Assembly (NCBI GenBank): GCA_963971575.1
Contig: OZ020616.1
Location: 4,484,924 to 4,548,923, forward strand
Origin: Liopterus haemorrhoidalis
Taxonomy: Eukaryota; Arthropoda; Insecta; Coleoptera; Dytiscidae
DNA length: 64,000 nucleotides
Direction of reading: 5' to 3'
Shown here: in pieces, positions 45,619 to 62,200 of the stretch
How the letters are laid out: each line of letters starts with the position of its first letter
How positions within the stretch are numbered: the first letter of the stretch is position 1
Translations under genes and position numbers: made by a program
Notes under the pieces: generated by a model
Databases searched by the model: none
What the model was told of the DNA's origin: nothing
What the model saw: only the letters and a program-made list of their open reading frames with translations

Positions 45619-47219
45619 TAGGGTGACCATTCGTCCCGCATTTTGATTTGGTGTCCCCAGAGCCGAATTTTGCTCTGTACTTATATTTGGGTGGTGAAGA
45701 CCTTTTTTTGCTCTTTACTTATATTTGAGAGGTGAGGACCTTTTTTTTGCTCCGTCCCGCATTGCCGTCTCCAAGAAAATGGTCACCCTAGTGTGTGTTT
45801 GTGTGTGTGTGTCTGTGTGTCTGTGAATTCATAACTACTAAACCAAGCCTTGGACAAAAATTTGTAAACATAATTTGATGTATTTTTGAAGGTTTACCTA
45901 AATCTTTTTTTTTTTTTATGAGAGGGCAAGTCTAGCGAAGACCTCCCTTCGCCACTGGTTTTGAATTACAACCGATTTTGGTCGACCTTCACGAGATTCA
46001 TCACTGACGGACATACGACCACGACGAAATTCTGCAAACCACGCTGAAATTCAATAAACAATCTTTTCTGATGGTGGTTCATTACCAAAAGTTGAACGAA
46101 GCGAATCTATAAATTGTTGTTGAGTTAGGCTTTTACTAAAATCGTAAAAAAAAAAACATCCAACGAAAACCTTCACTAGTAATATCCCTTTTTTCACAAA
46201 CTTATTTTTTAACGCTCACTGTCAACAAACTACTCGGTCAATTTATAAGTTGTCACTGATTGCACAATAATAAATGTCAAATTTTACGAATACAGTAATG
46301 ACACGTTTCAATATTGCGATCTAGTAGTCGTTTGTAAAAACATAAATACATTTAATTATCGCTCTTTCGTCCAATTATAAAATTGATGGGAAGTGTGAAT
46401 ATTCACACATTTCAGGGTTTCGCAGGTATATAATAAGTGAAGGCGGTATGCTGAGTGTGTAGGACAAATTTTACTTTGTAGTAATCACGGCAAAATGAAC
46501 GATATTTTTAAAATAATTTATCGTCTGTTAATCATATAATAAGACTGGTTATTAAATTTACGCTCTTAAAAATTAAATACAACATTTGTCAAAATATAAC
46601 TAGAATTTTGACAAAATAATTTCAACATAATAAAAATGCAAAAAAAAACAGAAAAAATAAAATTCACTCCGTACTCGAACTCGAAACCCTTCGCTTCCAG
46701 TGCATTTTACCAGTGCTCTAACCCATTGCGCTATCGTACGCCTTGCATGTGAGTGTCTTACATTGGTATAAATTTTGTACTTTGTGAATCAAAAACCACA
46801 AAAAATGTGTTATTTTCCGAAAACATAATCTGATCAAAAATTCCTGTTGTACTATTTCGGTTCACACCAATATACATTACTTAGAATTTTTTTAGATTTT
46901 AAGTTTAAACCATCTGGGCTACAGGGTGTGGGACAAAATTTTTTTTGCACAATTTTGGCAAAAATCGCATCTAAATAATTTATTTTGCAAAAATAAAAAT
47001 TTGAGCATTAATCCGCGTACTAAGGGCTTTCATTTGATACCCTACTCAAAATTTAAAAAAAATATTTTTGTTTTCGATGAGCACATATTTGTTTATATTT
47101 TTAGGGGGGTATGTTTTCTAGATGTTTTAGTATTTTTTCTATCTGCGGGTCAAAGAGTTGTATAAGCATGCCAAATTTCAACTCTCTAGGTTTAGCCGTT
47201 TGGCTTCAATTTTTACCGA

Positions 47220-47265
<46 letters not shown>

Positions 47266-50200
47266 GACAAAATGACGGTATAAGGGTTTTTTGGTCATAC
47301 CTACAAAACCCTAATAAGGGGTAAAATTTTGTCCCGGGCCCCGCAATGACTAAGAACAGCCTTAGACACATGAGTGACAGGTTTAAGGTTTTCTTGATCA
47401 TATTTATGAAACCCTAAAAAGTAAATTTTGAATAAACGCAAATTTCAATAAATTATATGCTTTAAATGATTTATTGTTTCAAGAAATACGAACTTAATAG
47501 CTACCATCTGCGATTGTGTATTGTATAGCAAAAGTAGTAAGTTGGCAAAAACGATGAATTAAAATTAATGGTTTGAATGAAACACTTCCAAAGTTTTTAT
47601 AATAACTTTGACAATTACAAAAGCCAAAACAACATTTATCATGTAATAAATAAAACTTTGCGTTATAGTTTGTTTATTTTGCTTTAAATAAGTCTATTTT
47701 AAATATTAATTTATAATAAAAATTTTCAATGAAACTGTAGTTTCATTAATGGGCATGATGTTTATCCAGATTTGTAAATGACATGCTCATCGACCAGCTC
47801 ACACTGTATCGAGCGAGAAATCGCGCATCAGCTGACGCCGGGACGCCAACGTCGCGACGCTGTGCGCCAATAATACCGCACCCCAACACACCCCTTGTCG
47901 TGAAGCGAACACTTGAGTCTACACCGATTTGCACGCAACGGCCTTGGCACTCAAATTCAAATAATGCATTTTATTCTCTTACCAAAATAATTCATGTAAT
48001 GTTAACTATTTTAGTTTTAAAACTGGGATTTGTGACCTCTCTGATCATGGATGGACATATTGGGGATGTAACGAGTGCAAGATACCTGGGCAGGTGCGCA
48101 CCCAGGTGGGGGAGCTCAAGGGTTGAGACCCCCCCCTCAAGAAATCGCTAATCACGTGGTGTTTACCTGTTTATGTCAAAATACAAATGAAGACCGCTTT
48201 TTTTAGGTCATCACTTGTATTTTGCAAGTGAGGATCTTTTTTCTTGCCCGACCTTAATATATAAGGGGCAAGTATTGTAATCGCGAAAATTTTCGATGTC
48301 GAGATTTTGACTAATGACCACGTTTTATGATCCAGGGAATTCAAAAAACCTATTTTCGAAGTGCCGTCCGTATGTGTGTGTGTCTGTGTGTCTGTGTGTG
48401 TGTCTGTGTGTGTGTCTGTGTGTCTGTGTGTCTGTGTGTGTGTCTGTGTGTCTGTGTGTGTGTCTGTGTGTATACACGATAACTCAAAAACGGTTCAACT
48501 TAGAGAATTCGTTCTGATACTAAAAAATTCTCCTATTAAATGGGAAGAACCCTATTGTTTTTTTATGAAAATCGGTTGACTAGAAATAGGAGTTTACTCG
48601 TGTCGATTTTAAGATTTTTGCGAATATTTAGCAACAGAAAAATATTTCGAAAAAATTTATTGAACAAAAGTTACTATAAATGCAATAACTACAGTCTGTT
48701 TCAAACGCTTAGGCGGAACTAAATGGGAATTTCGTTCTTTTAGGTTGTCACAACAAGGGACCTTGCTTGGGTTATTTCATTTTTCACGTTGCAATGTCAA
48801 AATTTAAAATTACAACAATGAAACCATAGAAACGAATGACCTATGTCAAAATTAAATTATTTTTTTTAATGTATTTTAATGACAAAAAAATTAATAAATG
48901 GGAAATTTGTATTAAGAATGCACAAAATATCAAAATATAAAGAAAATTACATTTTAAAATGATATTAACCTTAACCAAAAAATGTTAATTGTAAGTATGA
49001 TTTACAAAGCTGAAACAAAACGGCCGAAAAGCACGATTTAAGCGATGAAAGTAACTAAATTGCAAAATCTAGTTCCGCCTAAGCGTTTGAAACAGACTGT
49101 AAATGGGAAATTTGTATTAAGAATGACACAAAAAATCAAAATATAAAGAAAATGACAATTTAAAATGATATTAACCTTAACAAAAAATGTGTATTGTAAG
49201 TATGATTTACAAAGCTTAAACAAAACGGTCGAAAAGCACGATTTAAACGATGAAAGTAACTAGATTGCAAAATTTAGTTCCGCTTAACCGTATGGAACAG
49301 ACTGTAATAACTTTTATTTGAGACGTTTTTTGATAAGTCTCAATTTTTTCATACTTATATGTAACGTTTCCATGGTTATGATAATTAATTTGTAACTACA
49401 GTCTGTTCCAAACGGTTAAGCGGAACTAAATGGGAATTTAGTTCTTTTAGGTTGTCACGAAAAGGGACCTTGCTTGGGTTATTTCATTTTTTCACGTTGG
49501 GATGTCAAAATTTAAAATTCCAACAATGAAACCATGGAAACCAAGACATATGTCAAAATAACTAACTAACCGGAATTTTCATTTTTGTAAGTTGTTATTA
49601 CTTATTTTTTTATGTACTGAAGTTGGCTTTTCCTGAACAAAATGATCAAAAGCTTCAATCAGTCGGTAAAAGTAACTAGAATTGAAAGTCCCGCCTTTTA
49701 ACCCAAATAACGTTTGTTTTTCGGTTTTCGGTTCAGTTCCGAGTGATAAATTTTTAAATTCTTTTATTTGTATTAGAAATTTATTTTCTACTATAATTCA
49801 GAAGAACACTTTATTCCTTATTTTGTGATAATCATAATAAGGTATCTGCCAGGGGGGGGGGGGGTTCTGGGTGTTCACCCCCCCCCCATAAACAATAGAA
49901 CTGTATTTTTTTTACTTGTCAGTTAAAAAAATTATGAATTACGATTTTTTTCTGCTCATTAGTTTAAAAAATAATCTTAATAAAATGTATTTTACATTCA
50001 CTCACATAAACATTATCTGAACCTAAATAAACCGATATTTTTTTTCGGTTCAGCTCCGGTTTTCGTTCCGACAAAAATAACGATTTTTTTCGGTTTCTGG
50101 TTCAGTTCCGGTTCGAAGCCCTGCTTTATACTAAGGATCAATGGAACTGAATACACGCGATTGCATCCCCAACCCTGGCATTATCAATCGTGTGGCCAAG

Positions 50201-53200
50201 CATCCACCGATCCCTCATTTTAGGTTCCTAGGCAGCACTTTTAATTAAGGATGAATGGAGCAGAATACACGCGATTGCATCCACAAGCCTGGCAATATGT
50301 AATCGTGGATATTTTGTGTTTTTTAAGGTGTTGAAAAGCACCCACAGATCCTTCATTATAGGTTCCTAGAGAGTACTTTATGCTAAGGATCAATGGAGCT
50401 GAATACACACATTTGCATCCCCAACCCTGGCAATATGCAATCGTGGATATTTTGTGTTTTTTAAGGTGTTGCCCAGCATCCATAGATCCCTCTTTTTAGG
50501 TTCTTAGGGAGCATGTCATACTAAGCAACTTATACAGAAATTTAGGCTATTAGCGCCCGAATGACGTATAGATTTACTTAATTGTATTAAAAATATTGAA
50601 TTGAAAAATATTCCAAAAAAATATAAAAATATATATTTTTGAAAAATAATTTAAAATTTTTTTGAGTCAGTTACAAAAAAGCCGACCGGCGTAGCATAGT
50701 GGTAACACATATGCTCTGCGTTGCTAAAGTCTCGGGTTCGAATCCCGTTCAGGCATTTTTCAGGCAAATTTTCAAAAAATAATTGTCCTGGCTAATTGCC
50801 AAAGCAGCAATGGCCATAAAAATAAATAAAAACAAAATAAAATCTGAGGTACAGATTCAAAAAAATTTTTTTGAGAAATTTCTTGACAAAAAATGTGCCG
50901 AAAAAAATCATTTAATAATATATATACAAAACCTGGCGTAAAAAAATTACATATTTTTCAGTAACTGGTAAAAATGGTATACAGCAGCTTAGGCTATTAG
51001 CGCCCAAAAGACGTATAGATTCACTATTCTGTTAAAAATATTGAATCGAAAAATATTCCAAAAAAATATAGATATATTTTCGAAAAATATTTTTAAAAAT
51101 TTTTGAATCAAGTATATAATAAAATCTGAGGTACAGAAAAAAAAAATCAAAAAATCCGTTTTTTTGAGAAATTTCTAGACAAAAAAATGTGCCAAAAAAT
51201 ATCACTTATTATATACTAACAAATCTTGGTGTAAAAAGATCGCATTAATTTTTCTGTAACTGGAAAAATGGTGTAGAACAATATTTAAAATACAGATTTT
51301 TTTTAAATTTGAAAAAAGGGTATGCTGCATCTTTGGCTAGTAGCTCCCAAAGAACATACAAACTTAGATCTATTAAAAATATTGACTGGAAAAAACATTC
51401 CAAAAATTTATCTTCACAATACTTACATTTAAATATCACAGAAGTTTTGAAATTTGAAAAAATGGTGTACAGCACTTTAGGCTATTAGCGCCCAAAGAAC
51501 ATATATACTTACAGCTGTTAAAAATTTTGAAACGTAAAAACATTCCAAAAATTTACTTACACAATCCTTACAAAAAAATTAAAATCAACATAATTTTTTG
51601 AAATTTGTAAAAATAGTGTGCAGCATCTTTGGCTATTAGCACCCAAAGAACATAAAACTTAAAGCTATTAAAAATATTGAATCGAAAAAACATATTCAAA
51701 ACCATTTTTCTGCACAATATTTACAAAAATCTTAAAATCTACAGAATTTTTTGAAATTTGAAATAATGGTGTACAGCAGTTTAGGCTATTAGCGCCCAAA
51801 GAACATACAAACTTACTTAGAGCTGTTAAAAATATTGAGACGTAAAAACATTCCAAAAATTCACAAAACTTACAAAAAATTCAAAATCCACAGAATTTTT
51901 GTAAATTTAAGAAAATGGTGTGTAGCATTTTCTGCTATTAGCGCCCAAGGAACATACATACTTATAGATATTAAAAATATTCAATCGAAAAAACATAAAA
52001 TTTACCTGTACAATACTTACAAAAAATTTAAAATCCACAGAATTTTTTGAATTTTGAGATAATGGTGTGCAGCATCTTTGGCTATTAGCTCCCAAGGGAT
52101 GTCGACTCAGTATAGGATGTCCCTTCTTAACCCTTCAATAGACACTCAACTTGTTTCATCACTATTGCACTTTTTCAAATTTTACTTTTTATAAAACTGG
52201 TAAAAATGTGTACACACAGCATTTATGGCTACTAGCGCTTAAGGTAGTTATTAATTTAAGGGTATTTTATACAAAAAAATGCACTGGTCAACATGTGTTG
52301 TTACTTAAAAGGTTTCATATACGTTTGTGAACGAGAAATATTTGGAAGGATTAATGACGTAATGTCTATCAAAATTATCAAATAAAGGCTTAATTAAAGA
52401 AATTAATCCTCTTAATTAGTTTCGCTAATGAAAATTTTAATGTGGATTTTTTTGCGTAGTACTGTATTGCGTAAACAATAAATGGTCCACGAAAGTGCAC
52501 AGCAAATTAAATATAAAAATTTAAAAATAATTTTTTAAAATTATAATAATTTTGTTAACCAGTATTAGCATTATATGCTATTCTAAAAGTTTACGCGGAA
52601 CTAAATTGATTTTGCGTAGTTCTGTATTTTAACAATAAATGTATAAACAATAAATGGACCCCGACAATGCACAGCATTTTTAAATATAAAAATTTAAAAA
52701 TGTTTTTTAAAATTTATTACAGGGCTTCGAACCGTTATTTTTTTCGTTCCGGTTCATTTAAAATAATATATATATATATATATATCAGTTCGGTTCCGGT
52801 TTTCGTTCCGGCAAAAATAACGTTTTTTTTCGGTTTTCGGTTTAGTTCCGAGTGATAAATTTTTAAATGCTTTTATTTGTATTAGAAATTTGTTTCTACT
52901 ATAATTTAGAAGAACATTTTATTCTTTATTTTGTAATAATCATACCATGACGGCTGCCAGGGGGGAGGGGGTTCTGGGCATTCCCTCCTCCCCTGAAATA
53001 ATAGAATCGCAATTTCTTTTTTACTTGTCAGAAAAATTACGATTTTTTTCTGCTCATCAGTTTAAAAAATAATCTTAAATAAAATGTAATTTATATTCAC
53101 TCACATAACCATTATCTGAACCGAAATAAACCGATATTTTTTTTCAGTTCCGGTTTTCGTTCCGACAAAAATAACGGTTTTTTTCGGTTTTCGGTTCAGT

Positions 53201-56200
53201 TCCGGTTCGAAGCCCTGTTTATGATCCAAAAGAGTGAAAACGAAATTTTAGATTAGATTAATATTTCGATAAGTTTTGAAAGCAATATTGCTTTAATTTT
53301 ATAGGTGAATGAAAGCTTTTACAACTTAAATTAACAGACATGAATTGATTTTCAAGAAAAAATTGATATTGACGTAATTACAGTAAAAAAGTACCCAAAA
53401 ATGGTTGTCTCTTTCTAGATACCTACAAAACCCTGAAATGTGTAATAATTGACACTTCACATCAATTTTTTACGTGAAAGTGATCAGTGAAAAATATTTT
53501 TGCATGGAATCAATACATTTTCGTTTTTGTAGAACTAGGTTTGAGAAATTAGTCACATATTAAAAAAATAGAAAAACTATAATACTAAAACACGTTGTAA
53601 AGTAATTATGAACTTAAAATATATTTAGCTATTAAAATATAATTTACAGAACAATTTAAAATGTTTGAGTGATAAAATTTCATAGTTTCATGCAGAAAAT
53701 TCTGCTAATATAAAGCCACCTGCAAATTTTCTTGCAATTACTTTCCCCTTCCAGGTATACTGTACCGCATAGCAACCACGTAAACAGGTTGCGGCAGTAA
53801 GAAACTTATTTTTTATTATACAAACTCAACAAAATGTACATAAATACTACATAAATTAGCCATAAAAGCATAATTTAACTCCATTTCTATTAAAATTTTT
53901 ACTTACCAAGCCTTCTCTTCTATTTTTAAATTTCATTCGATGTTCCTAGTTACACTACTATAGTGAGGTTATGTCAACGTAAACGAAAAACAGTCGATAT
54001 TTATGCCCTAAAAATGGAACGAATTCAATGGAGAACAATATTGTCATATCCAATAGCTATAAGCACCTTCGTGTTTTCAGTTATGGGCATTTTTAAATAT
54101 AAGTTAATCATTTTATTGCTGTATATTAATTTAGATTTATTCGAAAACATTTTTTTAGGGATCAGATTTTTGACGATGTTACAATTGACAGAACAGCTAT
54201 GTTTGCGCGGAGAAATAAAGAGGATTGGAATGATTATCGAAAATTAATTGAGGAAATGAAAAATAAACAATAGATTGTAATTTTCTATAAATGTAAATAT
54301 GTAAATACAAATATTTTGTAATAAAATCATGTAAATTGTAATGTTTTATTAATAATTAAATACAATTAACAAAATTAATCAAAAGCAAAAGCACTGACAT
54401 CCATAAATTCTTGATAAATACTCATATATCTTGCAACGAAAGCTTCCAAATGGAATATGGCTTTATTTCCTTGTTGCATCCGATGTTCATATTCCGCAGC
54501 CAAAGCAATGATCTTAATTTTTAACACTATATCACAATTTTTAACAATCTCTTCCAGTAGTGTTTTAAAAATAACATCAGAAGGGATGCTATGCGTTAAT
54601 AATTCATAAAGATCATTCCGAACTTCTCCTAATTTTGACGTGGACTGTTCTAACATCATCTTCTTTGCAACATCCCGAATAAAAATCTGCCAATCAGGTT
54701 CCGTAACTGGTTGATCAGGACTGAAGTCTTTGGGATAAGTTTGTACTCTACAAGCTTCTAACATTAAGAGAGCTCTACGTAAATTTCCATTTGCTTTATC
54801 TGCAATACGATTAGCTAATGGATCTGGAAGTGACAGTCCTTCTTTTCTGCTAGTACTTTGTAAAATTGTAATGATTTCTTCTCTCTGTGGAGCTGGTACT
54901 CTGATACTTAAACACCTACTCCTTATCGCTGGAATAACTCTTGATGTTGAATTAGCACAAAGAATTAATCGACAGGTTGTTATATATTTTTCCATTGTGC
55001 GACGTAAAGCATGTTGTGCATCTTTTGTTAAATCATCAACACCGTTTAAAACAACAACTTTAAATTCTCTTTGACCTGATACATCTAATTGGTGAGTTTG
55101 AGCTACTGTTTTAATCAGATCCATAATAACAACTCGATCATAAATTCCAACATCAGAAGGATTGACTTCGATATGATAATTACTGCTCACCGTCATGATT
55201 TCTAACTTCTTATTTGAAGGTGTTGTAAAATTCATGTGTTCCATACGTAATCTTTCTACTCCTGGACCGTATAATTCTTTTAATAAACACATAATTCGCG
55301 TTTTTTTGCCAGCTCCAGAAGGACCGTACACTAGTAAATGCGGAAAATCACCTTCTTTTATTAAATTACGGAGATTTTCAGCTTGTTGCTTGTGATAATC
55401 GAGTTTTGATAGTTCTTTTGGACGGTGTTTATCAACCCACAGCAAACTCATTGTTAATTATTAATATTTAATAGTACACTCAAAACTTTAAACAGTTGTT
55501 TGGTTATTAGGTTAGACTTTTCCCGCGAAACTCTGCCAGTCTGACAATAGCAAAATAATAAATTATAAATAAAAAATTATATGATCTATTAAAATAAAAC
55601 CATTTATTTTTAATAAGAATTAATTAAATTCATCAAAGCATTAATATTAACATTTAACATCTCTTAAATATACTTATATTTGAAGAAAAATATTCTGATT
55701 TTAATTTTAAATATTTGGCAACTCTGAAGTCTGTTTACAGGAGAGAATAGTTAGTTTTTTAATGTAATTGTGTCTTATTTTGACAGGAATCTTCAAGACA
55801 CCTGTTTTTAATTAATATACGTAAATATTTAAAGTTTTAAGTGAAAATTCGTGTAAAATGGGTTCAGTACGTCGTATTGACATTGCACAACAACATGCCG
55901 AACTATTAGAATTTAGAGAACACTTACTCTCAGAAGTATGTTTGATTTAAAATAAAAAATTCATTATTAAATCAAATATTTTTAAATAAAATAGCTTTGA
56001 ACACTGGTTATTATTATTAAATTTGTATTTGTTACAGAATTCTGCCTTAAAAACTAAATTATCGAGTAAAGTAGAGGCATTACTAATTCTCAGTACGGAA
56101 TTAGACAAATGTCGTTCTGAACGAGATCAGTTCAAACTTATGGCTGAACAATTACAAGATCGCTGCACTCAACTAAAGAGAAAATCTCATAACAGCATGA

Positions 56201-59200
56201 ATTATTCTGAAGAAGGGATTGATTACTCGCAAACACCCGGTCAGAATGTAGCCAAGTTATTGAGTGATACAAGGGAGTTAAATAAAGCTTTAACTTTACA
56301 AATAGAGTCTCTTCGACAGAAATTAAATGAATCAGAAGGTGATATTAGAGTTTTACGAAGACAAGCGTTGAATAATAAAGGAAATGGAAATATTTATGGG
56401 GAAGCTCAGATGTTTCCTGTTCATCAGAGAGAAGAATTAGTCATGGAACTTGAAAAATCTAATTTAAAAGTAATTTGTAAAATAGTAAAAATGTAATTTT
56501 GTAGACTATGTTAAATTTTAGATATCACAACTACAATCAGATTTGCAAGCGATGCTTGATGAGAAAGAGGAATTAATAAAAGAGAGAGATGCCTTTAAGT
56601 GTAAGGTACACAGACTAAATCATGAGTTGGGAGTGTTGCTTAAAGCTGAACAAGGACCTCTTTTAGATGGTGATGCACTTATTACAGAAAATAGGTAGGA
56701 CTTTGTTAAGTTACTACAATAAAAATATAAGATGAATTTTATTGTGATTTTATATCTTTATTAAAGTATTTAAATATTGGATTTATACACTAATTAATGG
56801 ACAACAATAACACTTAAACAGTAAATACCACTTTTCACCGCAGTTATACCTCAGATAACTGTTCCAGGTATATCCTCTTGTAGTCCAGACTAGTTCAGGT
56901 ATTCGATTAATTAAAACAGTCAGGCACTGTACTAAATTCCAGTAACTCAGTATTTCCATTTGAGTTCAATCATTTGTCTAACTCTACGCAGATGTTGAAT
57001 GCATGAAACTGACTTATTGACGACCTTGACAGTCCAACTGAACTGACTCATTTGCTTGAAAAAGACTGACTCGGCTAATTGTTCTTAATGACTCACTGAA
57101 ATTCACTGTCTAATGCTAAGGGTTTAATATTACTACGAAAAAGTCTCAGAGAGCATATATCCCACATCAATAGCTGACTCATAATTATGCATTTATAAAT
57201 TTAATATCTTAGTGAAACATAAAAAAATCAACTGTGGCCACCACAGAACCGACCGCCATCTCAAAGTACTTGTTTAATTTATGCTGCTTTATCAAAAAAT
57301 GTCTCAAATATAAGTTGTTAGTTATTGCTTTTATAGCAACTTTTGTTAAATAAATTTTTTCGAGATATTTCACTGATGTGAAATATTCGCAAAAATCTCA
57401 AAACCGACACGAGTAAACTCCCATTTTTAGTTAACCGATTTTTACCAAAAGGTGATCAACTCATGCCATTGATGTCAAAAGCCTAAATATGAAGTTTCAT
57501 AAAAATCCTTTTAGCTGAATTTGCTATGCACGTGTACACGGACTGACAGACAGACAGACCGACGGACGGACAGACTAACAGAAAGACAGACTGACAGACA
57601 TCATGCTAAAAATAGTCAAAACGTTATGTAGGGACCTAAATTCGTGGCGATCCATCGAAATATCGAAATGTCAAAATCGGTATGATTAAATACCTCACTT
57701 ATATATGTTGGCGGTCGGTAAAAATTACGATAACAAGAGCATTTACTAGCAGAAACAACTCTCTTGACGTATATATTTACGATTTATATGTACACTCACC
57801 AAAATGGTCTAGGAATTTTTGATGAAGTTTGGGAAGTAATGTTTGTTTGTTATTTTATAAGGATTTTGGTAATGGTGTATCGACAGGGTCGCTGACTGTT
57901 AGTTGACATCGTCGGACCGCCTTATGGTAGAGCCGAGCCCAAATGCCGCAGGTATTGATGGAATTTTTCACATTAGCACGATTTGGGTTCAATTCTTGTG
58001 AGTGGTTGTCTTGTGAATGTCACCACACGGGTGGTTGTCGCATACCACGTGGTTGGTGTTACACCAGGCTTCCCTGTTTGCATGCAATTTCGGTTTTTTA
58101 TGGAGTAACAAATTAACATTATTTTCTTGATTTCATTGAGTGTTACATTGAATAACCTTGGACCATTTTGCTGAGTGTAGATCAGGCGTAATTACGGAGA
58201 GAACGTAATAAATGAATTCACGAAGCACAAAGTCAAACGCTTCAGTAACCGGCGTCGATTGGAGCGATGAGTGCTTCTAACGTGGGCAACTATATGCAGG
58301 ACCTATAAACTACATTATTCTGTTTTAGTTTTGAGATAACCCTTATAATGTAATATTTAATTTTAATTTAATACTTGCAAGTTATAGTTATTCAATACTA
58401 ATTTTACATGGTTTAGTTCAATTAATATTTACTTTAAATTAACATTTATTTTAAATAGATACTTGCATGAGAGGCTCCAGCAGGCAGAGGCCGAAACTAT
58501 GTTGGCAACCCAGGCTTTGGCTAAATACAAAGTAAGCTTTACTAATTCGTCTAAAATTTACAAAGTATTTGCAGTGAATGTAGAACAGATAACATTTACC
58601 AGGTCTACAAGTATGAAATGCGATTTTTTTTTTTTAAATAAAACACATTAAACTCAAAAGAACAGTAAAAGTTTATTTATTCAAAGTATGCTCCATTAGA
58701 AGTTATACATTTTTCCTATCTTTCAGGCAATTTGTGAATACCTCGCCAGTAGAACTCTTCCCCTTTCTCCGCAAACCATTCATCTAGCCATTCTTTCACA
58801 TTTTCATATGAACAAAAGTGCTGCTCGGCAAGTGCATGACCCATCGATGCGAACAAGTGGTAATCTGAAGGGGCCAAGTCTGGTGAGTAAGCGGCATTGG
58901 GTAGCACTTCCCACTTGAGTGCCTCCAATGTGTTGCAAACTGCTTTTGCCTTATGTGATGGAGCGTTATGGTGAAGAAAGATTACCTTGTGCTGTCTTCT
59001 TTCGTATTCTGGTCGTTTTATGAGCAGCGAATGGTTCAATTCGATCAGTTGTTGGTAGCGTTGGGTATTAACTGTTTCACCAGGTTTTAATAATTCATAA
59101 TAGACCACACCCTTTTGGTCCCACCAAGTACAGAGCATTGTCTTTTTGCCAAAGCGATTCGGTCTTGCAGTTGATGTGGATGGTGAGCCTGGGTTCACCC

Positions 59201-62200
59201 GTGATTTTTTGCGTTTGGGATTTTCAAAATAAATCCATTTTTAATCGCCAGTAATAATACGATGCAAAGAAGACTTTCTTTTGTATCGTGAAAGCAAAAT
59301 TTCACAATTGTTTTTGCGTTTTTCCATCTGCCTCTCATTCAATGCATGTGGAATCCATCTGCCGACTTTCTGGATCTTACCCATCTCTCGTAGGCGATTG
59401 GAAACAGTTTGTTGACTAACGCCTAACTGCTCTGCTAGTTGTTTTTGTGATTGACTATCTTCCTGTAGCAATGTTTCCAATTTTGTATCTTCATATTTTT
59501 TTGGAGGTTTTCCATGTTTTTTGTCTGTAAGATCAAAGTCACCACTTTTGAAACGCCGAAACCATCGTTCACACGTATCTTGCGATGGAGCATATTCATC
59601 ATAAGCTTCTCGAAGCAGTCGGTATGATTCAGCAGCAGTTTTTTTTCAAATGAAAACAAAACAGTAGTACTGGCCGCGAATGCTCTTTATTTGGCACAAA
59701 ATTTGACATTTTTAACACAGTAAAACAAAAATATATGATCACTTCTCAAATTATAACCTATACGCATTTGACACTTGATGATAACTTAACAAAACGCCAT
59801 ATGTGTTGAAACTTTGAACTATACACTCTGTTTGCGCGGCAAGTTTGAAAAAAATCCGCATTTCATACTTGTAGACCTGGTAAATTTATGGATTATTGTA
59901 GTAGTTTGCATGACTAATATATATTTTGGTGACAGAGCATGCTGGAAACTAAAAGACGAAAGGGAATTATTAAATTTGGTACTAACAACTCTGAAATGAT
60001 TATGTCTCACAAGCAAGGTTAGAAAATTAGAACCTAACAAAAATTGTTTTAAGTAAATGTGTTAATTTTGTTTATGATATTTAGTAAAAAAGTTGTTGGA
60101 AGAAGGTACGTCGGCTGAGTTACCTGTTACTGCAGCTACGATAGCAGATATGAAATCATTGTGTTCAGGACTTCTAGAAGCACTCAATGATAAGTCGTTG
60201 GCTTTGTCACATCAAAGAAAGGCGAATAGGTAAGAAACAAATTAAAATTAATACTGTTTTTATACTACCTACTCCGCAAATGAGTACGCGCATGTAATCG
60301 TAAGTCAATCGGCCCAATTCTGTAAGCAAGTTACTACAAAAAAGTTACAGTAAAAGTTGCTAAATACAAGGTCAGTAACTTTTTTAGCAACTTTCACGAA
60401 ATCCGTATTCTGTAAGAAAAAAGTTACTATGAAATTAGTAACTAGTTGCTAAAAAAAGTTATTATGGATAACAACTAACAGAAAGCAGTTGCTACACTTA
60501 GTAACTTCAAAATAACTTGTTAAAATCGTGAAAAATCGCAATTTTTCTGTTTAATAATGAATTATTTCAAGCATTTTACAATGAAGGGCACATAGAGATA
60601 ATTATTATAGAAGGATTTTTATTTTATTTTCTGTATAGCACAAAATTCTTCGAGTTCTTTATTTCAATTTCTATTTTTTTTTGTTTATTTACATTTGTTA
60701 TAATAGTATAACAGTACAATATTTTTTAAATGTATTAACTACGACTGTCAATAGAAGCCGCGCACAGAAGGGGGTGGTCGACGAGTTCAGACCCCCTCCC
60801 CCAAGGATTTGAAAAATCAAATCTTATTTAATAAAAACTAAGCAATTGCAAATAACAATCACCTTTTTTATTATTAAAAATTAAATTATAATCAAAATTA
60901 AATTAATATATAAACCCAGTCCTCTCCATAAAAACACAACAATACATTTGTAATAATATTACAGATATTTTTTCGAAATGGACCCTTCCCAGATCAATGT
61001 TTAAAGTGCGCGCCTGTTCAATGACTATCCGAACTTCTTTAACTGTATTTCACGCAATTCATTTAAATTTGGACTATAACTTGCACCACATAGAAAACAG
61101 TAAACACATAGCACATCACCACAGCACCACCACTCGTTCCTGTCAATTATTTTTTAAACACTCGTATCACCGACCATGACCAGGTTATTTTCCAGGAAAT
61201 TCAACAGAATTTCCATCTGTTTGCAATTCTTTTTCTGATTTTGTTTATAAAACATTTTTCGTTTAACCTCAGAAACTCACAACATAGCTCTCAAACTCAA
61301 TTAAAAACGAATACCTCGCCTGCGCAGAACGTAATCTGCTTCTAGCTTCACGGTTCTTTGTAGCAACGTTACTAAATATAACTTGTTATAAGAACGTTGC
61401 TTTTGCTTATGCTTGGAGAATACCAATTGTTTGGCGATTGATAAGAATGTTACTATAAAAGTTATTTCGTAGCAACGTTACTCAGTAGCAACTAACCTAG
61501 TAACTTTTTACAGAATCGGGCCGAATATCTTATAATTTAACAGAAATATTAATTCTTTTGGTTATTTATTCTTTATTTTTTCGGGCGTACTTATTCATGT
61601 TAGTGTAATTCTACTCAAATAACAAGGCACCTTTACAGAATCCTGGCTTCTCGAATAACGGATCTCGAGCAAAAATTCGAAACTGGTAAAAACATGAGCG
61701 TCTTCCCCTCTCAAATACTCCTCGAGAACTACTGCAGCGCCGATGTAGATCGCACTGAAGTGGACGTTTGCGAAATTAACAACTCAGGTGAACAGTCACC
61801 CACTGATGACGTAATAAAAATACAAAATAGCAATGAAAATAATTTAAAAGAGAAAAAAAGCGAATCTGAAGATATGGTGCTGCCACCACAGTTACAATTA
61901 CTTGTTGATAAAGCTATGAAGGAATTGGAAAGTGAAAATGATAATAATTAAGTTGGAAATAGTTTTTATTTTATTTAAAGACTAAAGAGCTTTTTTGATC
62001 TTAGTTAAGCTGAAAATAAGGCATTTTGGACTATTTATTGTTGTATATATTGTCGTTTTCTCAGTTTGTATTTGTGAATCTCCAGTGTTAATTTTTAAAT
62101 GTATTTAAAAAATGTTGAATTTCTTTTTGTTTGATAAAATGTGATTGTTTCTCATATCAAAAATCGATGTTGAATAATAAATTATTGTATATATGTATGT